Assembly (NCBI GenBank): GCA_030620255.1 | Contig: JAUXFB010000008.1 | Location: forward strand, 1 to 14,488 | Source: Candidatus Aminicenantota bacterium | GTDB lineage: Bacteria; Acidobacteriota; Aminicenantia; UBA2199 | Length of the DNA stretch: 14,488 bases | Direction: 5' to 3' | Part shown: piece by piece, positions 7,615 through 14,488 of the stretch | Layout: every line of letters starts with the position of its first letter | Numbering within the stretch: position 1 is the first letter of the stretch | Made by a program: the position numbers and the translations under genes | Notes under the pieces: model-generated | The model's database searches: none | The model's input: the letters and a program-made list of their open reading frames with translations, nothing else | Told to the model about the DNA's origin: nothing

Positions 7615-7643
7615 TTGACAACTCTCTATTAATTTATTAGAAT
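7615..7643 (+). promoter_or_regulatory. Sigma-70-type promoter of hppA
   Basis: TTGACA (7615-7620), a 17-base spacer, TAGAAT (7638-7643). Transcription would start near 7650, giving a short leader that holds the AAAGGAGAT ribosome binding site (7658-7666) before the hppA ATG. Its -35 box lies 9 bp from that of the divergent lepB promoter. Confidence 0.75.
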
Positions 7644-7673
7644 TAGCTTTAATTTTCAAAGGAGATATAGTAA

Positions 7674-9878
7674 ATGGAAAATATTGTTATATTCTCAGTT
7701 GCGCCTGTTGCAGCTTTGATTGCTTTGATCTTTGCTTATGGTTTTTATAGAAACATCATGAAGTTAGAAGAGGGAACTGAAAAGATGATTGAGATTGCAG
7801 AAGCAGTAAGAAGAGGTGCTAAGGCATATTTAAGACAACAATATAAGATAGTTGTTTTATTTTTTTTTATAGCAGCGATTTTTTTAGCATTTCTCTCTTA
7901 TGTGTTAAAAGTTCAGTCGCCATGGACTCCTTTTGCATTTTTAACAGGAGGATTTTTTTCAGGACTTTGTGGATTTATTGGAATGACTACAGCAACTTTA
8001 GCTTCAGCCAGAACAACCAACCAGGCTAGAAAATCTCTTGACAGCGCATTGAGAGTAGCTTTTAGAAGTGGAGCAGTTATGGGGCTTGTAGTCGTAGGAT
8101 TAGGGCTTCTTGATATTGCAATTTGGTTTATTGTTTTACACATAATCTTTAAATATAGTCTGGTCATTACAACTGTTACAATGCTTTCATTTGGGATGGG
8201 TGCATCTCTCCAGGCTCTGTTTGCAAGAGTAGGTGGTGGTATTTTTACAAAAGCTGCTGATGTTGGTGCAGATCTTGTTGGAAAGATTGAAGCAGGTATT
8301 CCTGAGGATGATCCAAGAAACCCGGCAACAATTGCAGATAACGTGGGTGATAATGTGGGTGACGTTGCTGGTATGGGAGCTGACCTTTATGAGTCCTATG
8401 CAGGCTCTATCCTTTCTGCTGCTGCTTTAGGAGCTTCTGCTTTTGCATTTATAAACCCGGAAATGCAATACAATGCTGTAATTCTCCCAATGGTAATTGC
8501 TGCTATTGGTATTATTGCTTCAATATTGGGAATATTTTTTGTAAGAACAAAAGAGGGAGCTTCTCAAAAAGAACTGCTTGGTTCACTTGGATTTGGTATA
8601 AATATAAGTTCTATTTTAATAGTTATTGGCTCTTTTTTGTCAGTTAAATTACTTTTGCCCGGTAATCTTGGATTGTTCGGATCAATTGTTACAGGTTTAA
8701 TTGTTGGAATTGTGGTAGGAAAAAGTGTTGAATATTATACTTCCGCTGATTATAAACCCACAAGAGAGGTAGCTGAAAAAACACAGACTGGAGAAGCAAC
8801 AGTAATTATTGGTGGACTTGCTTCAGGTATGATATCAACTGCAATCCCCGTTCTTTCAGTTGCAGCTGGAATTATGGGAGCTTTTGCTTTTGCAGGTGGC
8901 TTTAAAAACACAAGTGTTGGGCTTTATGGTATAGCTGTAGCTGCAGTTGGAATGCTTTCCACTTTAGGAATTACACTTGCTACAGATGCATATGGGCCAA
9001 TTGCAGATAATGCAGGTGGAAATGCTGAGATGTCAGGCCTTGATAAAGTAGTTAGAGAGCGCACAGATGCTCTGGACTCACTTGGGAATACAACTGCTGC
9101 AACTGGTAAAGGTTTTGCTATTGGATCTGCAGCTTTAACAGCTCTTGCACTTTTAGCTGCGTATATAGAAGAGGTTAAAGCTGGAATGAGGCATATATTC
9201 GAAAAAACCCCTGCAGCTATAGAAAAGGGAATTGAAGTAGCTGGGAATGTATTTCATTCGATTGGTGATATAAATAGTATTTCAATTGAAAAATTTATGG
9301 AGATATTTTCTGTTAATCTGATGAATCCAAAAGTAATAGTGGGAATTTTCATAGGTTCAATGATGTCATTTTTATTCTCAGGTTTAACAATGAAAGCTGT
9401 TGGAAGGGCTGCTTCTGAAATGGTTAATGAGGTAAGGAGGCAGTTTCGTGAAACACCGGGGATTATGGATGGAACAGCAAAACCGGATTACCATGCATGT
9501 GTTTTAATATCAACTCAGGGCGCTCAGAAAGAGATGATTTTACCTTCTTCTATGGCAGTGCTTATTCCTATTATTACTGGGATTATATTTGGTGTTGCAG
9601 GTGTTATGGGACTTTTAGTTGGAGCTCTTGCTTCTGGATTTGTTTTAGCAATTTTTATGGCAAATACTGGTGGTTCCTGGGATAATGCAAAAAAATATAT
9701 TGAAATTGGAAATTTTGGCGGCAAAGGCTCTCCAGCTCATAAAGCAAGTGTTGTAGGAGATACTGTAGGAGATCCTTTAAAAGATACATCCGGTCCTTCA
9801 TTGAATATTTTAATTAAATTAATGAGTATGATATCAATTGTTGTTGCTGGATTAATAGTAGGTTACTCAATATTATAA
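7674..9878 (+). CDS. hppA: Membrane-bound pyrophosphatase, K+-dependent type (H+ or Na+ pump)
   Basis: Hydrolyses pyrophosphate in the cytoplasm and uses the energy to pump H+ or Na+ outward. The 734 residues are very hydrophobic, as expected for about 16 membrane helices. The pyrophosphate/Mg site is complete: [12 protein letters not shown] (about 194-205), [21 protein letters not shown] (about 210-230), [11 protein letters not shown], and near the end [13 protein letters not shown] with [15 protein letters not shown]. In [10 protein letters not shown] the residue after GNTT is A475 (with G478), which is the K+-dependent class; K+-independent enzymes carry lysine there. E240 in LYESYAGS is the glutamate linked to ion choice, but I cannot settle Na+ versus H+ from it. 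It is divergent from the potassium-uptake genes. Confidence 0.95.
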   Translation: MENIVIFSVAPVAALIALIFAYGFYRNIMKLEEGTEKMIEIAEAVRRGAKAYLRQQYKIVVLFFFIAAIFLAFLSYVLKVQSPWTPFAFLTGGFFSGLCGFIGMTTATLASARTTNQARKSLDSALRVAFRSGAVMGLVVVGLGLLDIAIWFIVLHIIFKYSLVITTVTMLSFGMGASLQALFARVGGGIFTKAADVGADLVGKIEAGIPEDDPRNPATIADNVGDNVGDVAGMGADLYESYAGSILSAAALGASAFAFINPEMQYNAVILPMVIAAIGIIASILGIFFVRTKEGASQKELLGSLGFGINISSILIVIGSFLSVKLLLPGNLGLFGSIVTGLIVGIVVGKSVEYYTSADYKPTREVAEKTQTGEATVIIGGLASGMISTAIPVLSVAAGIMGAFAFAGGFKNTSVGLYGIAVAAVGMLSTLGITLATDAYGPIADNAGGNAEMSGLDKVVRERTDALDSLGNTTAATGKGFAIGSAALTALALLAAYIEEVKAGMRHIFEKTPAAIEKGIEVAGNVFHSIGDINSISIEKFMEIFSVNLMNPKVIVGIFIGSMMSFLFSGLTMKAVGRAASEMVNEVRRQFRETPGIMDGTAKPDYHACVLISTQGAQKEMILPSSMAVLIPIITGIIFGVAGVMGLLVGALASGFVLAIFMANTGGSWDNAKKYIEIGNFGGKGSPAHKASVVGDTVGDPLKDTSGPSLNILIKLMSMISIVVAGLIVGYSIL

Positions 9879-9900
9879 TAATATAAATTGTGGAATTAAT

Positions 9901-9923
9901 ACTCTATAATTGGAGAGTTTTTA
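9901..9923 (+). terminator. Weak hairpin with T-run after hppA (possible terminator)
   Basis: ACTCT (9901-9905) pairs with AGAGT (9914-9918) around eight bases, followed by TTTTATTT. The five-pair stem is weak, so termination is probably partial at best. The loop overlaps a TATAAT box of the possible purC promoter. Confidence 0.35.
9905..9910 (+). promoter_or_regulatory. Possible -10 box of a purC promoter
   Basis: Exact TATAAT, which would start transcription near 9917 and leave about 20 bases before the purC ATG. At the right distance upstream only TATAAA is found (9882-9887), a poor -35 box. It is a candidate only. Confidence 0.35.
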
Positions 9924-9936
9924 TTTGGAGAAAAAC

Positions 9937-10818
9937 ATGGATGTTGTAGAAAGTGTAAAATTACCACTAAAATTATTTAAAAAGGGGAAAGTTAGAGATG
10001 TTTTTGAGATTGATGGTAATTTATTGATTGTATCTACTGATAGGATATCTGCATTTGACTATGTTCTTAAATCATTGATCCCTGAAAAGGGGAAAATATT
10101 GAATCAAATCACTGCTTTCTGGTTTAGGTACACAAAAGGTTTTATCAAAAATCATATAATATGTGATGAGCCATATAAATTGGATGATTTCAAAGAGTTT
10201 TCAAATATAATCAAAAAAAGGGCAGTTCTTGTGAAAAAACTTGAAACTTTTCCTGTTGAGGCAATTGTTAGGGGCTATATTGTAGGGTCAGGATGGAAAA
10301 GTTATGAGAAAACAGGAGAGATATCAGGTGTAAAGTGCCCTTCAGGATTGAAATTTGCAGATAAGTTTGCTGAACCAATCTTTACACCAACAACAAAATC
10401 TGAAAACGGACATGATGAAGATATAAACTTTAAAGAGATGGAAAGAATAATAGGAAAAGAATATTCTGAGAAAATCAGGGACTTATCTATAAAATTGTAT
10501 AAGTTTGCAAAAGAATATGCATTAAAAAAAGGAATTATAATAGCAGATACAAAATTTGAATTTGGTAGGAATGATATTGGAGATATTGTTTTAATTGATG
10601 AAATATTTACACCCGATTCATCTAGATTCTGGAAAGTCGAAGACTATTCAAGGGGTACAGAACCCCCTCCTTTTGATAAACAGTTTGTAAGAAATTTTCT
10701 TTTAAATTCTTCCTGGGATATGAAATCAAATCCACCTAAATTACCCGATGATGTAATAAACAAGACAAGAGAGAAATATTTAAAGATTTATAATATCTTA
10801 ACAGGTGAAAGTTTATAA
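9937..10818 (+). CDS. purC: Phosphoribosylaminoimidazole-succinocarboxamide synthase (SAICAR synthetase)
   Basis: Purine biosynthesis enzyme that joins CAIR and aspartate using ATP. From the ATG at 9937 it is 293 residues, the length of the longer PurC form. Landmarks are KKGKVRDVFE near the N-terminus (nucleotide loop), STDRISAFDYV, VEAIVRGYIVGSGWKSY, EPIFTPTTKSENGHDEDI, IIADTKFEFG and LIDEIFTPDSSRFW. GGAG six bases before 9937 supports this ATG. A TTG at 9910 would add nine residues but has no ribosome binding site and lies in a likely -10 box. Two bases separate its stop from the cvpA-like gene, so the two are co-transcribed. This matches the well-known pairing of cvpA with purine genes in other bacteria. 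Confidence 0.95.
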   Translation: MDVVESVKLPLKLFKKGKVRDVFEIDGNLLIVSTDRISAFDYVLKSLIPEKGKILNQITAFWFRYTKGFIKNHIICDEPYKLDDFKEFSNIIKKRAVLVKKLETFPVEAIVRGYIVGSGWKSYEKTGEISGVKCPSGLKFADKFAEPIFTPTTKSENGHDEDINFKEMERIIGKEYSEKIRDLSIKLYKFAKEYALKKGIIIADTKFEFGRNDIGDIVLIDEIFTPDSSRFWKVEDYSRGTEPPPFDKQFVRNFLLNSSWDMKSNPPKLPDDVINKTREKYLKIYNILTGESL

Positions 10819-10820
10819 TT

Positions 10821-11363
10821 ATGGGCTTAAATATTCTTGATATTATTTTTATAATTATAATATTTTTATCAATATTTCTAGGGATATTAAAAGGATTTAT
10901 TAGAGAGTTGTTTTCTCTTGTTTTTTTAATTATAGCTGCAGTATTATCTTTTTTATACTATTCAGAGATAGGTGAAATTTTAGTAAAATATATAAAGAAT
11001 AAAAATATTTCAAAATTTATTGGTTTTGTGTTGATTTTTGTGATAGTATTGATAGTTGGATCTCTGGTAACATTTTTATTGAAGAAAATATTTGTTTTAG
11101 GTCCATTGAAATCTATTGACAAAATACTTGGGGGTGTTTTTGGATTGATCAGAGGAATTTTAATTTCATGTGTTATTGTATTTGGATTAATTGCTTCTAA
11201 GGTTGATGGTAAATTATGTATTAATTCTAAATTATTCCCATTTTTTAAAGAAACAATTGATTTTACATTTAATCTTGTTCCTGATGAAAGTGAAAATAAA
11301 AAAGATGTGATAAAACAACATAAAAAAGAGAATAAAGAACAAAAAAACAAAGTTATATTATGA
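10821..11363 (+). CDS. CvpA-family inner membrane protein
   Basis: A 180-residue membrane protein with four hydrophobic segments (about 5-25, 30-48, 64-88 and 103-128) and a hydrophilic lysine-rich tail (about 155-178). The N-terminal pattern LDIIFIIIIFLSIFLGILKGFIREL and the later segment DKILGGVFGLIRGIL are the two conserved glycine/arginine stretches of the CvpA family (colicin V production protein). CvpA is linked to envelope stress and bile resistance in some bacteria, but its molecular role is not established. An AGGTGA ribosome binding site lies in the end of purC. The tail is low-complexity Lys/Glu/Asn and probably cytoplasmic. Confidence 0.85.
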   Translation: MGLNILDIIFIIIIFLSIFLGILKGFIRELFSLVFLIIAAVLSFLYYSEIGEILVKYIKNKNISKFIGFVLIFVIVLIVGSLVTFLLKKIFVLGPLKSIDKILGGVFGLIRGILISCVIVFGLIASKVDGKLCINSKLFPFFKETIDFTFNLVPDESENKKDVIKQHKKENKEQKNKVIL

Positions 11364-11389
11364 TAAGTGTTTATATTTTTTAAATTGAT

Positions 11390-11662
11390 ATGGTAGATAA
11401 AAAAGTTATTGAACAATCTGAAAATTTTAAAGATCTTACAATAAAAAAGCAGATGAAGATTTTGGCTTATAAAGCTTCCTCATCAAAGTTGTATTTTCAA
11501 GAAATATTAAATGAGTTTGAAAAGACTTTATTGCAGGCTCTTCTTGAAAAATATGATTATAATATTTCTAAGATGTCTTTGCGAATTAAATTACATAGGA
11601 ATACTGTATCAAAAAAGATAAAAAAGTTAAATATTAAAGAAAAGAAGAGTAAATTAAAGTAA
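11390..11662 (+). CDS. Small Fis-type helix-turn-helix DNA-binding protein
   Basis: A 90-residue basic protein. Residues 34-81 follow the Fis/HTH_8 pattern: LYFQEILNEFEKTLLQALLEKYDYN corresponds to the helix pair ahead of the HTH, and ISKMSLRIKLHRNTVSKKIKKLNI is the helix-turn-helix, with RNT then a basic K/R helix as in Fis and the C-terminus of NtrC-type activators. There is no ATPase or receiver domain, so it stands alone like Fis. Residues 1-30 are not recognised. The ATG at 11390 lacks a clear Shine-Dalgarno site; M22 is an alternative start with no better site. It lies 26 bases after the cvpA-like gene and before groEL, probably co-transcribed with purC-cvpA. Targets are unknown. Confidence 0.78.
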   Translation: MVDKKVIEQSENFKDLTIKKQMKILAYKASSSKLYFQEILNEFEKTLLQALLEKYDYNISKMSLRIKLHRNTVSKKIKKLNIKEKKSKLK

Positions 11663-11731
11663 ATAAATAGTATTTGTTAGATATTGATATTGTATTTTAT
11701 TATAATCGAGTCTAATTTAACCTATTTCAAT

Positions 11732-11760
11732 TTGACACACTCTAAAATATTTTATATAAT
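11732..11760 (+). promoter_or_regulatory. Full-consensus sigma-70-type promoter of groEL
   Basis: TTGACA (11732-11737), a 17-base spacer, TATAAT (11755-11760). The start would be near 11767, giving a leader of about 29 bases with AGGAGG at 11785-11790 before the ATG. No CIRCE inverted repeat (TTAGCACTC-N9-GAGTGCTAA) is present. Confidence 0.85.
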
Positions 11761-11786
11761 ATCAGCTAAAATTTAATATGATATAG

Positions 11787-13430
<1,644 letters not shown>

Positions 13431-13463
13431 ATCAAAATTAATACTGATCCATATATAGTAGAT

Positions 13464-13499
13464 AAAAAAGCCCCGACATATGTCGGGGCTTTTTTTTTT
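13464..13499 (+). terminator. Strong intrinsic terminator after groEL
   Basis: A perfect inverted repeat centred between 13479 and 13480, with GCCCCGACAT pairing with ATGTCGGGGC, flanked by six A before and ten T after. It stops groEL transcription ahead of the tRNA promoter. The A-run on the other side would let it work on the minus strand too. Confidence 0.95.
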
Positions 13500-13506
13500 A
13501 CAGTTC

Positions 13507-13534
13507 TTGACATAATTGAAAAAATTAGTATAAT
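13507..13534 (+). promoter_or_regulatory. Sigma-70-type promoter of the tRNA pair
   Basis: TTGACA (13507-13512), a 16-base spacer, TATAAT (13529-13534), ending 12 bases before the tRNA-Gln gene. It lies directly after the groEL terminator, so the tRNAs form their own unit. Confidence 0.8.
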
Positions 13535-13546
13535 TAATTTTAGTGC

Positions 13547-13621
13547 TGGGAAGTCGTCTAATTGGCAGGACATATGACTCTGGATCATAGAATTGGGGTT
13601 CGAGTCCCTGCTTCCCAGCCA
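13547..13621 (+). tRNA. tRNA-Gln (anticodon CUG)
   Basis: A 75-base cloverleaf with encoded CCA. The acceptor TGGGAAG (13547-13553) pairs with CTTCCCA, then G73 and CCA (13619-13621). The anticodon stem TATGA/TCATA holds loop CTCTGGA with anticodon CTG at 13580-13582, which reads CAG. The T-loop is TTCGAGT. The first acceptor pair is U1-A72, as in other bacterial tRNA-Gln. The T-stem has two G-U pairs. Confidence 0.93.
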
Positions 13622-13652
13622 TTTTTATATATAAGCTATTTTCAAATCGAGT

Positions 13653-13727
13653 GGCGCTATCGTCTAGGGGTTAGGACGGGTGATTCTCAGTCATCAAACC
13701 GGGGTTCGATTCCCCGTAGCGCTGCCA
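13653..13727 (+). tRNA. tRNA-Glu (anticodon CUC)
   Basis: A 75-base cloverleaf with encoded CCA, 31 bases after tRNA-Gln. The acceptor GGCGCTA (13653-13659) pairs with TAGCGCT with a G1-U72 wobble, then G73 and CCA (13725-13727). The anticodon stem GGTGA/TCATC holds loop TTCTCAG with anticodon CTC at 13686-13688, which reads GAG. The T-arm is CGGGG-TTCGATT-CCCCG. It probably shares one transcript with tRNA-Gln. Confidence 0.93.
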
Positions 13728-13769
13728 ATTTTTTTCTCATTATTTCACATTCATAAAATTCTAAATTTG

Positions 13770-13798
13770 TTGACATAAATATTTATTTAATCTAAAAT
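13770..13798 (+). promoter_or_regulatory. Sigma-70-type promoter of the FIST-domain gene
   Basis: TTGACA (13770-13775), a 17-base spacer, TAAAAT (13793-13798). The start would fall near 13805, about 21 bases before the ATG at 13827. Confidence 0.7.
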
Positions 13799-13826
13799 TA
13801 ATTTCAGGGATGTATTTTGAATTGAT

Positions 13827-14488
13827 ATGATATTTAAAAAAGTAAAGTTTTTTGACGGAAAAAATTTAAAGGGGTGGGAACTATTTATTGAGGAGCTTTG
13901 TGATGAAAATCCCAATGGGATTTTACTTTTTGTTGCAGAAGATACCCCATTTAATTATAAAAAGATACAGCCTTTGTTAAAAAAAACTAAGGTTATAGTG
14001 TGGGGAGGTATCTTCCCTGAAGTGATCTTTGAAGATTCTTCATATAAAAAGGGAGTAGTGGGCTGTTCTATTCAATCTTTAGCTTCAATTGAAATTGTTC
14101 AAAACTTGCACAAATTTAATGGGGTTTTATCAAAAAACATAATTTCAAAAAATACAGAGACTATCTTTATATTAAACGATGGTTTTTCAAATAATATCCC
14201 ATTTCTTATAGAAACCCTATATGAAATAAGTAGCAAAGAGATAACTTTTATAGGGGGTGGAGCAGGTAGCTTAAAAGATATGAGAAGACCATCATTGTTT
14301 ATCAATAATGTTTTATTTTCAAATGGAGCAATCATAGCTGGTATTGAAGGTTATATGTCAGCGGGGGTTGAGCATGGATGGGAATCCATATATGGTCCTG
14401 TTATTGCTAACGAAGTAGAAAAGCATATTTTAAAATCAGTTAACTGGGAATCAGCTTATAAATATTATAAAAAAGTTGTTGAACAAGA
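13827..14488 (+). CDS. FIST-domain protein, 3'-partial
   Basis: The N-terminal 220 residues of a FIST-domain protein; the frame runs off the right edge with no stop. Strand-helix repeats are followed by FIGGGAGSLKDMRRPSLFINN and AGVEHGWESIYGPVIANEV, the conserved FIST_N glycine-rich turn and HGW motif. FIST is a proposed small-molecule sensory domain often linked to signalling or output domains, which here would lie beyond the window. The ATG at 13827 is the only ATG possible, since TGA at 13818 closes the frame upstream and the next Met lies deep in the domain. It has no good ribosome binding site. The ATG overlaps the stop of a six-codon frame starting at 13810 (ATGA). Confidence 0.8.
   Translation, partial: MIFKKVKFFDGKNLKGWELFIEELCDENPNGILLFVAEDTPFNYKKIQPLLKKTKVIVWGGIFPEVIFEDSSYKKGVVGCSIQSLASIEIVQNLHKFNGVLSKNIISKNTETIFILNDGFSNNIPFLIETLYEISSKEITFIGGGAGSLKDMRRPSLFINNVLFSNGAIIAGIEGYMSAGVEHGWESIYGPVIANEVEKHILKSVNWESAYKYYKKVVEQ

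Noticed and set aside
7567..7659. Longer lepB from a TTG at 7659
   Set aside because: It would run through both promoters, has no ribosome binding site, and the extra 31 residues do not look like signal peptidase; the ATG at 7566 is better.
9910..9936. Longer purC from a TTG at 9910
   Set aside because: There is no ribosome binding site and the TTG overlaps a TATAAT box; the ATG at 9937 has GGAG at good spacing.

Overview
This is 14.5 kb of chromosome from an AT-rich bacterium. Base use, bacterial promoters, Shine-Dalgarno sites, GroEL and CCA-encoding tRNA genes all point to Bacteria. I cannot place it more precisely. A Fis-type helix-turn-helix protein and a WtpBC-type transporter fit several AT-rich Gram-negative or deep-branching phyla. 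I see no insertion sequence, prophage, CRISPR array or integrase. Coding density is high and most neighbours overlap or nearly touch.

Region 1 (1-5029, plus strand) is a compact molybdenum/tungsten cofactor operon. It holds the end of an ABC tungstate/molybdate permease (WtpB-like, cut by the left edge), its ATPase (WtpC/ModC), MoeA, an unusually short MoaA, MoaC, a MOSC-domain protein and a Mog/MoaB-family protein. The operon closes with an intrinsic terminator that begins inside the last mog codons. Together these import the oxyanion, make the first pterin intermediate (MoaA, MoaC), adenylylate molybdopterin (Mog) and insert the metal (MoeA). MoaD, MoaE and the oxyanion-binding protein are not in the window.

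Region 2 (5048-7566, minus strand) is lepB-trkH-trkA: type I signal peptidase followed by a Ktr/Trk potassium-uptake channel and its RCK regulatory subunit. Divergent from it is hppA (7674-9878), a membrane pyrophosphatase with the residue signature of the K+-dependent class. The two transcription units start from back-to-back promoters whose -35 hexamers lie 9 bp apart, and lepB appears to be almost leaderless.

Region 3 (9937-11662, plus) is purC, a CvpA-family membrane protein and a 90-residue Fis-type DNA-binding protein. Region 4 (11732-13499) is groEL, with a full-consensus promoter, no groES beside it and no CIRCE operator, ending in a strong terminator. Region 5 (13507-13727) is a promoter and two tRNA genes, tRNA-Gln(CUG) and tRNA-Glu(CUC), both C34 isoacceptors. 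Region 6 (13770-14488) is a promoter and the start of a FIST-domain sensor-type protein cut by the right edge.

No clearly new system stands out. The points most worth a second look are the shortened MoaA, the potassium-themed divergent promoter pair, the orphan groEL and the C34 tRNA pair.
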